From the NCBI RefSeq assembly GCF_023094165.1, contig NZ_JALMDK010000002.1, positions 62,001-126,000 of the forward strand: a DNA stretch of 64,000 nucleotides. Reading direction: 5' to 3'. Source of the stretch: Crossiella sp. S99.2 (GTDB taxonomy: Bacteria > Actinomycetota > Actinomycetes > Mycobacteriales > Pseudonocardiaceae). Both the position numbers and the translations under genes were made by a program. Positions 16,867-24,725 of the stretch are shown piece by piece. Position 1 is the stretch's first letter. Each line of letters begins with the position of its first letter. Below the pieces are notes generated by a model. It did not search any database. It was given only the letters and a program-made list of their open reading frames with translations, and was not told the DNA's origin.

Positions 16867-17882
16867 CCCGCGCACTCGCCCTGCCCGTGCTGGCGGTGCT
16901 GCTGGCGGTGGCCGCGCTCGCTCAGCTCTCCGTGGGCAGCTCGGTCGGCCCGCTGAGCACGCTGGGCGCGTTGTTCGGCAGCGGCACCGAACTGGAGCTG
17001 ACCATCGTCGGCGAACTGCGGTTGCCGCGGATGCTGGTCGCGCTGGGCACCGGCGCCTGCCTCGGCCTGGGCGGTGTGGTGCTGCAGGCCGTGCTGCGCA
17101 ACCCGCTGGCCTCGCCGGAGGTCACCGGGGTCGGCTCCGGCGCGGTGCTCGGCGCGGTGACCGCCACCGTGTTCGGCCTGGCCGGGACCGCGAGCGGACT
17201 CACTGCGGCGGCGGTGCTGGGCGGAGTGCTCGGCGGCGCGGCACTGTGGCTGATCGCCTCCAGGGCGGGCGCGGATCCGCTGCGGCTGGTGGTGCTCGGT
17301 GTGCTGGTGTCCGCGGTGCTGGCCGGGTTGTCCCTGGTGCTGCTCACCGCCCGCCCGCAGCTGGCCGGGGCGGCCGCCCGCTGGCTGGTCGGCTCGCTCA
17401 ACGGGCGGACCTGGGAGCACTGGCACGCGCTGTGGCCCTGGCTGCTCGCGGTGGTGCTGGTGCTGGCCCTGGTCGCGCCCGCGCTGGACCTGCTCGCGGT
17501 CGACGACGACCATGCCCGCGGCGTCGGCCTGGCGGTCACCCCGTGGCGCAGTCTCGCCCTGCTCGGCGCGGTGCTGGCCACCGCGGCCGCGGTCGCCGCG
17601 GTGGGCGCGGTGGCCTTCGTCGGCCTGCTCGCCCCGCACGCCGCCCGGCTGCTCGCCGGGGCCGAGCACCGGTTGTTGTTGCCCGCGGCCGGGATCGCCG
17701 GCGCGGCCAGTGTGTGCGGTGCGGATTTCCTCGCGCAGGCGGTGACGCTGCTGGTCCCGGCCTCGGGCAGCCAGCGGCTGGGCGTGCCGGTTGGCGCGGT
17801 GACCGCGCTGGCCGGCGCGGTGGTGTTGATCGTGGTCGCGCGCCGGTTCTCCAGCGCGCTGGCGGGGAGGGATCAGTCATGA
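16863..17882 (+). CDS. FecCD-family ABC permease, second subunit
   Basis: A 339-residue paralogue of the preceding permease with the same family blocks: LRLPRMLVALGTGACLGLGG, LQAVLRNPLASPEVTGVGSGA and GAVAFVGLLAPHAARLLAG. Two different FecCD subunits next to each other indicate a heterodimeric channel, as in many siderophore importers. It starts at an ATG that overlaps the previous TGA, and its own TGA overlaps the ATPase ATG. The substrate cannot be deduced from the permeases. Confidence 0.88.
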   Translation: MTRALALPVLAVLLAVAALAQLSVGSSVGPLSTLGALFGSGTELELTIVGELRLPRMLVALGTGACLGLGGVVLQAVLRNPLASPEVTGVGSGAVLGAVTATVFGLAGTASGLTAAAVLGGVLGGAALWLIASRAGADPLRLVVLGVLVSAVLAGLSLVLLTARPQLAGAAARWLVGSLNGRTWEHWHALWPWLLAVVLVLALVAPALDLLAVDDDHARGVGLAVTPWRSLALLGAVLATAAAVAAVGAVAFVGLLAPHAARLLAGAEHRLLLPAAGIAGAASVCGADFLAQAVTLLVPASGSQRLGVPVGAVTALAGAVVLIVVARRFSSALAGRDQS

Positions 17883-18655
17883 TCAGTGGCACCGGCATCA
17901 CCGTCCGGTTCGGCCAGCGCACCGTGCTGTCCACTGTGGACATCCGGGTGGCGGCGGGGGAGTGGCTCGCCTTGGTGGGCCGCAACGGTTGTGGCAAGAG
18001 CACCCTGCTGCGCGTGCTGGCTGGGCTGCACCCACCGGATCAGGGCACCGTGACCCTCGGCGTGGACGAGCTGAACTCGTTGTCCCGCAGGGAGATCGCC
18101 CGCCGGATCGCGGTGCTGCCGCAGGCCATGCCCGCGGTGCCCGGACTGACCGTGCGCCAGCTGGTCCGGCAGGGCCGCTATGCCGTGCGCGGCCCGCTGG
18201 GCATGCTGCGGGCAGGCGACGACGAACCGGTGCGCCGGGCACTGGCCGAGACCGGGGTGGCCGAGTACGCCGACGCCGCGGTGGACCGGCTCTCCGGCGG
18301 TGAACGCCAGCGGGTCCGGCTGGCCCTCGCGCTGGCCCAGGACGCCCCGGTGCTGCTGCTCGACGAACCCACCACCTACCTGGACGTCCGGCACCAGCTG
18401 GAAGTCCTGGAGCTGGTCGCCCGGCTGCGGGCCGAACGTGGGCTGACCGTGGTCACCGTGCTGCACGACCTGGCCCAGGCCGCCCGGTTCGCCGACCGGG
18501 TGCTCGCGCTGCGGGACGGCGTGGTGCACGCGGACGGCCCGGCCGCCGAGGTGGTCGACGCCGACCTGCTGGCCGGGGTCTTCGGCGTGCGCGGCCGGGT
18601 CTGGCGGGACGAGCACACCGGCCGCCCCGCCTGCTCCTACGACACGGTGCTGTAG
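17879..18655 (+). CDS. Metallophore importer ATPase (FecE/FepC type)
   Basis: A 258-residue ABC ATPase: Walker A GRNGCGKST, Q-loop AVLPQAMP, signature LSGGERQRVRLA, Walker B VLLLDEPTTYLD and switch HDLAQAA. The LDVRHQLEVLELV segment after Walker B is characteristic of iron-siderophore/cobalamin importers. Last gene of the four-gene importer operon. Its 3' end overlaps the convergent MFS exporter gene by 19 bases. It powers uptake through the two FecCD permeases. Confidence 0.9.
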   Translation: MISGTGITVRFGQRTVLSTVDIRVAAGEWLALVGRNGCGKSTLLRVLAGLHPPDQGTVTLGVDELNSLSRREIARRIAVLPQAMPAVPGLTVRQLVRQGRYAVRGPLGMLRAGDDEPVRRALAETGVAEYADAAVDRLSGGERQRVRLALALAQDAPVLLLDEPTTYLDVRHQLEVLELVARLRAERGLTVVTVLHDLAQAARFADRVLALRDGVVHADGPAAEVVDADLLAGVFGVRGRVWRDEHTGRPACSYDTVL

Positions 18656-19896
18656 ACCGGTTCCGGCTTGGCCTCGGTGCGCAGCGGCGAGCACCAGGCC
18701 AGCACCACCCCGATCGCGAGCACGCCGACCACGGCGGCGAGTCCGGCACTCGGGCTCGCCGCCACCGCCACCGCACCCGCCAGCGTGGCGCCCAGCGGCT
18801 GACCCAGTCCCCAGGACAGCATCCGGGCCGTGGTGTTGACCCGTCCTTGCAGCTCAACCGGGGTGACCTGCTGCCGGAAGGTGATCGCGTTGATCACCAC
18901 CGTGGTGTAGGCGGTGCCCCAGGCGATCGCGGCCAGCGCACCCAGCAGCCAGTGCGAGCTGAACACCACCGCCAGCCCGGACAGCAGCGAGGCAGGCAAC
19001 GCCCGCAGCGCCAGCCGCGCCGGTCCCAGCCGACGGCTCAGCACCGGCACCAGCTTGGCCGCGATCAGCCCGCCAACGCCCCAGCAGCTCATCAGCACCG
19101 CCAGCCGGGCATCGCCGCTGGGCGGTACGCCGAGCGAGCGGTCCGCCCACGGCACCACCATCGCCACCCAGGCCCCGCCCGCGGCCGAGTGGGTCGCGCC
19201 GACCAGGGTCAGCGTGCGCACGGTCGGCTGCCGCCACAGGAAGCCCAGCCCGGCCCGGACATCGGCCTTGATGTCGGCCATCGACCGCGGCCGCCCGGCC
19301 CGGTCCGGCGCGGACAGTGGGCGCACGATGGCCCGGATCAGCAGCGCGGAGATGCCATAGCTGAGCGCGTCCAGGGCCAGCATCGGCGCGGGGGAGAAGA
19401 GCGTGACGGCCAGCGTGGCCAGCGGCGGCACCACCATCTCCACCACCGTGGTCACCCCGAACACGGTGGAGTAGGCCGAGGTGGTCCGGTCCTTGCCGAC
19501 CAGCGTGGGCAGCGCGCCGAAGTTGGCCGAGTCGAAGACCACGAACAGCGTCTGGGACAGGAACCCGACTGCCACCACGTGCACCGCGCTCAGCCCGTCC
19601 AGCGCCCACGCGATCGGCACGCTGGCCAGCAGCAACGCGTTGAGCAGGTCCACCGCCACCATCAGCGCGCGCCGGTCCAGCCGGTCCGCCAGCGCGCCCG
19701 CGAGCAGGCCGAACAGCAGGTAGGGCAAGGCTTCCGCGGCGGCCACGGCCGCGGTCCAGGCCGCTGAACCGGTCAATCGGTACACCAGGATCGGCAGCGC
19801 GACCACGGTGACCAGCGAACCGGCCACGGACACCACCCTGGCGGCCAGGTACCGGCGGAAGTCCGGGTCCCGCCGGAGGGCTACGACGTTCGTCAC
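18637..19896 (-). CDS. MFS exporter, EntS-like
   Basis: A 419-residue major-facilitator protein with about twelve spans. It starts with the DPDFRRYLAARVVSVAGS segment and has LAGALADRLDRR in the loop after span 2, as in the EntS/MefA group of MFS exporters (siderophore and macrolide efflux). The GTG start at 19896 faces the peptide gene across an 89-base intergenic region that holds the Zur-like box, so both are probably controlled together. The arrangement (exporter, peptide maturation genes, importer) suggests it exports the mature peptide product; this is inference, and drug efflux is the alternative. Confidence 0.82.
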   Translation of the reverse strand: MTNVVALRRDPDFRRYLAARVVSVAGSLVTVVALPILVYRLTGSAAWTAAVAAAEALPYLLFGLLAGALADRLDRRALMVAVDLLNALLLASVPIAWALDGLSAVHVVAVGFLSQTLFVVFDSANFGALPTLVGKDRTTSAYSTVFGVTTVVEMVVPPLATLAVTLFSPAPMLALDALSYGISALLIRAIVRPLSAPDRAGRPRSMADIKADVRAGLGFLWRQPTVRTLTLVGATHSAAGGAWVAMVVPWADRSLGVPPSGDARLAVLMSCWGVGGLIAAKLVPVLSRRLGPARLALRALPASLLSGLAVVFSSHWLLGALAAIAWGTAYTTVVINAITFRQQVTPVELQGRVNTTARMLSWGLGQPLGATLAGAVAVAASPSAGLAAVVGVLAIGVVLAWCSPLRTEAKPEPVYSTVS

Positions 19897-19914
19897 CCGA
19901 GCACACTAACACTA

Positions 19915-19943
19915 TTGGTAATGACTTTCATTTGTGATAGGCA
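19915..19943 (+). promoter_or_regulatory. Promoter with Zur-like box, exporter/peptide divergon
   Basis: A candidate promoter TTGGTA (19915-19920), 17-base spacer, TAGGCA (19938-19943) faces the peptide gene. On the minus strand, bases 19930-19916 read TGAAAGTCATTACCA, which matches 11 of 15 positions of both the AztD-promoter element and the quoted Zur core. The element covers the -35 and spacer, the position expected for repression, and lies between the divergent starts at 19896 and 19986. Confidence 0.5.
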
Positions 19944-19985
19944 TGAGGAGGTTGAAGGTCAACCGCGATCTGGAGGAGGTACGAG

Positions 19986-20090
19986 ATGGACAAGGTCTTC
20001 GTGCGCGTCGAGGCCGAGCGCGAGCTGCCGCACAACTCGGCTAGCCACAGCAACGCCCTGGTCGAGAACCCGTTCGCCGACCAGGACTGA
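19986..20090 (+). CDS. RiPP precursor peptide candidate, 34 residues
   Basis: A short open frame with an excellent Shine-Dalgarno (GGAGGAGG at 19972-19979, six-base spacing) directly before the maturation genes. The N-terminal half (MDKVFVRVEAERELP) is charged and amphipathic, like a leader. Residues 16-23 read HNSASHSN: three serines at every second position (18, 20, 22), each a possible oxazole/oxazoline site for the YcaO enzyme, with two histidines (16, 21). It has no Cys and no Thr. The tail, ending PFADQD, is acidic. I infer a leader plus core (perhaps plus follower); the exact cleavage site is unknown. Too short for usual gene callers. Similarity to a named precursor family is not apparent to me. 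Confidence 0.75.
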   Translation: MDKVFVRVEAERELPHNSASHSNALVENPFADQD

Positions 20091-20110
20091 TTCCGGTCTG
20101 ACCTCAAGGT

Positions 20111-20140
20111 GGCCCGTCGTACCCCGGGGTGCGGCGGGCC
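20111..20140 (+). terminator. Strong hairpin between peptide gene and maturation genes (attenuator)
   Basis: Bases 20111-20123 pair with 20128-20140 (13 pairs including G-U wobbles) around the loop CCGG. The hairpin begins 20 bases after the peptide stop and ends 22 bases before the next start, with no U-tract. Such partial terminators after a precursor gene usually keep the peptide message in excess over the enzyme message. Confidence 0.6.
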
Positions 20141-20162
20141 ACCGCTGGTGGTGGAGGTGCGT

Positions 20163-20951
20163 ATGAGCCAACTGACGCCGGGCGCAGTGCTCTTCGGCCT
20201 GCCCGCGGACCGGACCGCGCTGCGCTCGCCCGAGGGCGAGGTGCTCGACATCGCGCTGCCACCGGAAACCCTCGCCGCAGTGCGGGCCACCCTGACCGGC
20301 GCCGCGCAGGCTCCACCGGAGCTGGCCGCCTTCGCCGCGTCCGGCTTCCTGGGCCGCCGCCGGAGCTGGCCGGTCGACCGCGCGGCCGTGGGCATCCTGG
20401 CCGCACCCGACCTCGCCGAGTCCTACGCCGACCTGCTGCGCGGCCACGGCGCCCAACCCCGCCCGCTGACCAGCGCCGACTCTCTGGACGGCCTGGCCGC
20501 GGTCTGCGCCCTGCACGACGGCCCTGCCCCCGAGTGGTGGACCGAACTGGACGAACTGCCCGATCGCGGCATCGCCTGGCAACGGATCAGCCGCGAGGGC
20601 AGGCACGCCCTGCTGGAACCGGTCGCCGCCACCTCGGCCGACGTCCGGCACCGCGACGTCCGCCTGCGCCGCCTGGCCGCGGCGGGCTCCGGGCACGAGC
20701 ACCTGACCGCGTACTGGGCCCAGCGGGATGTGCTCACCGGCGCGGAGCAATTCGACTCCGCCGACCTGAACCTGGTGCTCTCGGCCGCAGCCCTGGATCT
20801 CCGCGTCTGGGCGACCGAGCAGCCCACCCGCGCCGCGGGATCCCTGGTGACCAGCGAACTACCCGCCAACCGACGGCTGCGCGTGCTCGACCTGGACACC
20901 GCCGCGATCACCGACCACCCGGTCCTCCGGGTGCCGGACTGCGCCTCTTGA
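20163..20951 (+). CDS. E1-like (ThiF-fold) leader-binding partner of the cyclodehydratase
   Basis: A 262-residue protein resembling the 'TOMM precursor leader peptide-binding protein' group (cyclodehydratase partner, Ocin-ThiF-like). It has an N-terminal PAD-like winged-helix region (LFGLPADRTALRSPEGEVLDIALP) that would bind the leader peptide, a degenerate Rossmann middle, GIAWQRISREGRHALLEPV, and the terminal R-V-x-D-L-D-T-x8-HPVLR block. The usual Cys pairs of zinc-binding E1-like proteins are absent; one Cys lies near the end. ATG 20163 has GGAGG five bases upstream; a GTG at 20109 overlaps the attenuator and was rejected. It should present the peptide to the YcaO enzyme. Confidence 0.72.
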   Translation: MSQLTPGAVLFGLPADRTALRSPEGEVLDIALPPETLAAVRATLTGAAQAPPELAAFAASGFLGRRRSWPVDRAAVGILAAPDLAESYADLLRGHGAQPRPLTSADSLDGLAAVCALHDGPAPEWWTELDELPDRGIAWQRISREGRHALLEPVAATSADVRHRDVRLRRLAAAGSGHEHLTAYWAQRDVLTGAEQFDSADLNLVLSAAALDLRVWATEQPTRAAGSLVTSELPANRRLRVLDLDTAAITDHPVLRVPDCAS

Positions 20952-20959
20952 AAAGCCCC

Positions 20960-22387
20960 ATGGCACTAGAAGTAGAGGGGCACCTCGTCCCCGCCGCGGA
21001 CGAGGTGCCCCTCGCTACCACCGTGTTTCGCTCTCCCGAGCGCGAGCGATCTCCGGTGGTACTTCTTCGTTCCCCCTACGATCAGCGGCTAAACCGCGCC
21101 GAGGGAAAAAGTTGGGCGAGCCGGGGTTTTGCCTGCGTAACGGCGGATACCCGGGGCAGATTCGGCTCCGGCGGGACCTTCCTCCCCTACGTCCACGAAC
21201 GCTCCGACGGGGCCACCCTGCTCGACTGGGTGCACGCCCAGGACTTCTGCGACGGCCGGGTGCTGCTCGCCGGCGCCTCCTACGGCGCCTACTGCGCCCT
21301 GGTCACCGCGGCCGCGCGTACCGCCCCGGTAGCCGGGGTGATCGCCGCCGTCCCGGCCATGGGCCCCGGTGAGACTGCCCGCGAACCCGGCGGCGCGGCC
21401 CGGCTCGCCTGCCGCGCAGGCTGGTGGTCCGAACACGGCGGCACCGCCCAGCCCCGCCCGCCCGTTGATCTCGACCTCGCCCACCTGCCCGTCCGCGACC
21501 TGGTCGACCAGCCCGGCTGGCCCGAACTCTGGTCCGCCCCCCGCCGCGGCCCGCTCTGGTCCGAACTCCGGCACTGCGACGTGCCCCTGCTCGCGATTGG
21601 CGGCGTGCACGACCCCTTCGCCGCCGACACCGCCGAGCTGGCCGCGACCTGGGGCGGCCCCGCCCGCCTGGTCCTGGGTCCCTGGGGCCACCTCCTGGAC
21701 AGCCAGGCCCCCGGCGCCGCCCTGGCAGGCAAACGCATCGGCTCGCTCTACCTGGCCTTCGCGCACGCCGCCCTCAACGGCCTGACCGGCGACGGCGCCT
21801 GGATCGCCACCGGCGACCACTGGTCCCACTGGCCCACCAGCACCGGCCCCACCCACCGCCTGTCCGTGGCCCGCGGCGTGTTCACCGCCGACCCCGCGAA
21901 CCCCTTCCCCTCCCGTGCCCCCGCCGCCGACCTGAGCATCGACGCCCACCGCCCGGACCGCGCCCTGCTGCACTCCGCCCCACTGCCCGGCGGCGTGCTG
22001 CGCGGCCGGATCGGCGTCCGGCTGCGGCTGCGCGCGGACACCCCGGACAACGACTGGCTGCTTCGACTGTCCACAGTGGACGACAACCGGCAGCTCGCGC
22101 ACACGATCTTCCGTGACACCGCCCCACCCGGCCACCCGGTCGAGCGCACCGCCGAGCTGGGCCCGCTCGGCGTCGAGCTGCCCGCCGGAACCCGGCTGCG
22201 CCTGGAAATCGCCGGCCACCACTGGCCCCGGCATGCCCGCAATCCGCACACCGGCGTGGACCCGGTCGACGCGATCGAGCTGCGCCTCAGTCGTCGCGAG
22301 GTCCTGGCTGTCGAGTTCACCCTGCCCTGGGCCGCCGCCACTGACGCGGTGGCCGCGGCGAACCTGATCGAGGAGGTGGTCCGGTGA
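20960..22387 (+). CDS. CocE/NonD-type (X-Pro dipeptidyl-peptidase-like) alpha/beta hydrolase
   Basis: A 475-residue S15/CocE-type hydrolase. The nucleophile elbow is GASYGAYCAL, the acid is in IGGVHDPFA and the histidine in LGPWGH. The C-terminal third is the jelly-roll XPP-dehydrogenase-associated domain (RGRIGVRLRLRADTPDNDWLLRLSTVDDN). The ATG at 20960 was chosen; an in-frame TTG at 20948 overlaps the previous stop. Conserved N-terminal homology (DEVPLATTVFR) means that the large palindrome at 20975-21013 is translated. In this operon it may remove the leader, trim N-terminal residues or hydrolyse a modified product; all are inference. Confidence 0.8.
   Translation: MALEVEGHLVPAADEVPLATTVFRSPERERSPVVLLRSPYDQRLNRAEGKSWASRGFACVTADTRGRFGSGGTFLPYVHERSDGATLLDWVHAQDFCDGRVLLAGASYGAYCALVTAAARTAPVAGVIAAVPAMGPGETAREPGGAARLACRAGWWSEHGGTAQPRPPVDLDLAHLPVRDLVDQPGWPELWSAPRRGPLWSELRHCDVPLLAIGGVHDPFAADTAELAATWGGPARLVLGPWGHLLDSQAPGAALAGKRIGSLYLAFAHAALNGLTGDGAWIATGDHWSHWPTSTGPTHRLSVARGVFTADPANPFPSRAPAADLSIDAHRPDRALLHSAPLPGGVLRGRIGVRLRLRADTPDNDWLLRLSTVDDNRQLAHTIFRDTAPPGHPVERTAELGPLGVELPAGTRLRLEIAGHHWPRHARNPHTGVDPVDAIELRLSRREVLAVEFTLPWAAATDAVAAANLIEEVVR
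20975..21013 (+). repeat. Perfect 16-base inverted repeat inside the hydrolase start region
   Basis: The arm GAGGGGCACCTCGTCC (20975-20990) and its exact complement GGACGAGGTGCCCCTC (20998-21013) flank a 7-base loop. It looks like a terminator but lies five codons into the hydrolase frame, where the right arm encodes the conserved D-E-V-P-L residues. It could pause transcription or hinder ribosomes, lowering expression of the last three genes. Confidence 0.8.
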
Positions 22388-23751
22388 GTCTGCCGCCGGA
22401 GACCATGGTCGACCCGCTCACCGGCATCGTGCGCCGGCTCGTCGACGTCGCGCCGGTGCCCGGACTGCCGCACCGCTACCGCGGCGTCACCGCCGAGGTC
22501 TCCGACGCCCGCCGCCTGGGCGCCTGGCCAGCCGACCGGGTCAGCCTGGGCACCACCTTCGGCGACGTCGAAGGCGCCAGGGTCGCCGCCCTCGGCGAGG
22601 CCGTCGAACGCTACTGCGGCAACCGCCTCCCCCCGCTCGACGATCCCCGCCTCCGCCGCACCACCGCCGCCGCCCTGGCCGCCGAAGGTCACCGCCACTT
22701 CGGCCCTGCCGACCTGCCGTTCTTCGCTCCCTGGCAACACCGCGAACCCGGCTTCCCGTACCAGGAATTCACCCCGGACACCGAGCTGCTGTGGACCCGC
22801 GGCGAGGAGGACGGCGACCCCTGCTGGCTCCCCGCCTCCTGGGTCTACCTCAACTACTTCACCGGCGAACGCAGGCGTGAACCCCGCCTGCACCACCTCA
22901 ACTACGCCGGCATCGCCACCGGCGCCGACGCCCCCGACGCCCACCGCCGCGGCCTGCTCGAACTCCTGGAACGCGACGCCCTGGAACTCTGGTGGCACCT
23001 GGGCGCCCCCACCAGAGGCATCGCCCTGGACTCGGTCCCCGGCCTGGCCGCCGACCTCACCGGCACCCGCCTCAAGATCCACCTGGTCGAACTCCCCACC
23101 GAACACCCGGTCGCCTGCGTCGCCGCGGTCGCCATCGACGAGGAAACCGGCATCGTCGCCGGCGGCGGCGCGGCCCGCTTCGACCCGGCCGAGGCCTGCG
23201 CCAAGGCCGCCATGGAAGCCATCCACACCTGGGTCTTCACCCTGGGCCTGCTCGAACCCGACGGCTGGGTCTTCGACACGATCAAGGCCGGGATCCTGGC
23301 CAAGGGCCTGTACCTGGACCACCGCCCAGACCGCCACTACCGGGACAACGCAGGTCCCCACTTCGCCCGGGTCCGCGACCTGGGCGCCCAGCCCCAGATC
23401 TGGCTGGACCCCAGAACCCAGGAGTCCCTGCTCCACCGCTTCACCAACCCCACCACCCAGGTCACCGCGGCCGACCTCCCCACCGGCACCTTCCCCGAAC
23501 TCCAGGAAAGCCTCCGCGCCCAAGGCTGCCGAGTAGCCACCGTCGACCTGACCACCCCGGATGTCGCGGAAACCCCCTGGCGCGTACTCCGGGTCGCCGC
23601 CACCGGCCTGATCCCCAACGCCCCAGCCGCCTTCCGCTACCTCGGCCTGCCCCGCTGGCGCGAAGCGCAGCGAGCCAGGGACTGGGCCCCAACGGCCAAC
23701 CCGCTGACCGGTCCGGAGGGCCTGGTCCTGGACCCGCCCCCCTTCCTGTGA
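22384..23751 (+). CDS. YcaO-domain cyclodehydratase (SagD/TOMM type)
   Basis: A 455-residue YcaO protein. The ATP/Mg-binding elements are visible: ALGEAVERY (E72, E75), LLELLERDALELWW (E193, E196), and the later EACAKAAMEAIHTW helix. The C-terminus ends LDPPPFL, a short proline-rich tail like the conserved one of azoline-forming YcaO enzymes. These enzymes phosphorylate the backbone amide and cyclise Ser, Thr or Cys onto it, giving azolines. With the E1-like partner two genes upstream, azoline formation is more likely than amidine or thioamide chemistry. The GTG start overlaps the hydrolase stop, and the stop overlaps the dehydrogenase start (both GTGA). Confidence 0.88.
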   Translation: MSLPPETMVDPLTGIVRRLVDVAPVPGLPHRYRGVTAEVSDARRLGAWPADRVSLGTTFGDVEGARVAALGEAVERYCGNRLPPLDDPRLRRTTAAALAAEGHRHFGPADLPFFAPWQHREPGFPYQEFTPDTELLWTRGEEDGDPCWLPASWVYLNYFTGERRREPRLHHLNYAGIATGADAPDAHRRGLLELLERDALELWWHLGAPTRGIALDSVPGLAADLTGTRLKIHLVELPTEHPVACVAAVAIDEETGIVAGGGAARFDPAEACAKAAMEAIHTWVFTLGLLEPDGWVFDTIKAGILAKGLYLDHRPDRHYRDNAGPHFARVRDLGAQPQIWLDPRTQESLLHRFTNPTTQVTAADLPTGTFPELQESLRAQGCRVATVDLTTPDVAETPWRVLRVAATGLIPNAPAAFRYLGLPRWREAQRARDWAPTANPLTGPEGLVLDPPPFL

Positions 23752-24722
23752 CCGCGATCGAACAGGCCCTCACCGCCGCCTGGACCGGCGCCGATCCAGG
23801 CCCCACCATCCTGGAGAACTGGCCGCCCAGCCGACGCCGCTTCCCACCCGGCCCGGCCCAGGAACTCCCGCGCCATCCGGCGTCAGGCCTCGGCCCACTG
23901 CTCGACCTCTCCCTGGCGGGCGACCCGGCGCGCAAGGTCGGCGGTGTCCGCCTCCGCCGGGTCCCCTCCGCGGGCGGCCGCTACCCCGTCAACGCCTACC
24001 TGGGCGCCGCCTACTACGACCCCATCACGCACACCCTGCACGGCCCGCCAGGCAACACCATCACCCTTGCCCTGCAACCACAACGCACCACCTGGCGCTA
24101 CGGCCCCCGCGCCCTCCCGGTCCTCCTGCTCGACCTCGGCCACGCCCTGGCCGCCATCCTCACCGCCGCCCGCACCCTCGGCATCCCCGCGAACGCCGCC
24201 TTCACCCCACAACCCCCGCGGCACGGCGAATACCCACTCGCCACCGTCCACCTCGGACTGTCCACAAAGGACAAAGTAGACCCGCCAATCCCGGCTCCCC
24301 TCCCGGATCCTCCTGCCTTGCCCCTGATCGAGGACGCGCTCACCGAACTGAGCGCCCACCCAGCCACTCCCTTGCCCTGGCAACCGCCGGACGTCACCCC
24401 GGAAACCCTGCTGGCCCGCCGCACCGCCCCCTGGCCCACCCGCGGCCCGATCACCCTGCCCGGCCACGGACTCACCGCCGTCCGGCCCACCGAGCACCTG
24501 GCGCTCAGCTCCTGCGGCCAGCCGGAACTCGCCAACGCCGAACTCCTGCTCCTGGCCACCGGCGAGCCCGAACCGCTGAACTTCGTCCAGGCGGGCATGG
24601 CCGTGCACCGGGCCTGGTTGCTGGCCACCGCCGCAGGGTTGTCGGTCCGTCCGGTGGGGTGCTGGATCCGGGCGCGGCACGACGGCCGGCGCGTGTTGCA
24701 CGCGCTGGCCGTAGGGCCGTGA
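23748..24722 (+). CDS. SagB-type FMN dehydrogenase (azoline oxidase)
   Basis: A 324-residue nitroreductase-fold protein of the SagB/ThcOx class. The N-terminal part has the diagnostic RRVPSAGGRYPVNAYL, then RYGPRALPVLLLDLGHALAAILTAA. The C-terminal part starts again with LARRTAPWP and ends with NFVQAGMAVHRAWLLATAAGLSVRPVG, the flavin/dimer block. Such enzymes oxidise azolines to aromatic azoles with FMN. Last gene of the peptide operon, ending three bases before the convergent PIN gene. Its presence predicts that the serine-derived rings become oxazoles. Confidence 0.8.
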   Translation: MTAIEQALTAAWTGADPGPTILENWPPSRRRFPPGPAQELPRHPASGLGPLLDLSLAGDPARKVGGVRLRRVPSAGGRYPVNAYLGAAYYDPITHTLHGPPGNTITLALQPQRTTWRYGPRALPVLLLDLGHALAAILTAARTLGIPANAAFTPQPPRHGEYPLATVHLGLSTKDKVDPPIPAPLPDPPALPLIEDALTELSAHPATPLPWQPPDVTPETLLARRTAPWPTRGPITLPGHGLTAVRPTEHLALSSCGQPELANAELLLLATGEPEPLNFVQAGMAVHRAWLLATAAGLSVRPVGCWIRARHDGRRVLHALAVGP

Positions 24723-24725
24723 TCG

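Noticed and set aside
14791..19943. IdeR/DmdR-type iron boxes at the importer and exporter promoters
   Set aside because: No TTAGGTTAG-N-CTAACC-type palindrome is visible; the elements match Zur form better.
19942..20043. Alternative short frame overlapping the precursor peptide in another frame
   Set aside because: Product is Arg/Ala-rich, with a weaker start context; the 19986 frame has the ideal ribosome site.
20109..20162. Longer N-terminus of the E1-like protein from GTG 20109
   Set aside because: This segment encodes the attenuator hairpin and looks unstructured; ATG 20163 has GGAGG at good distance.
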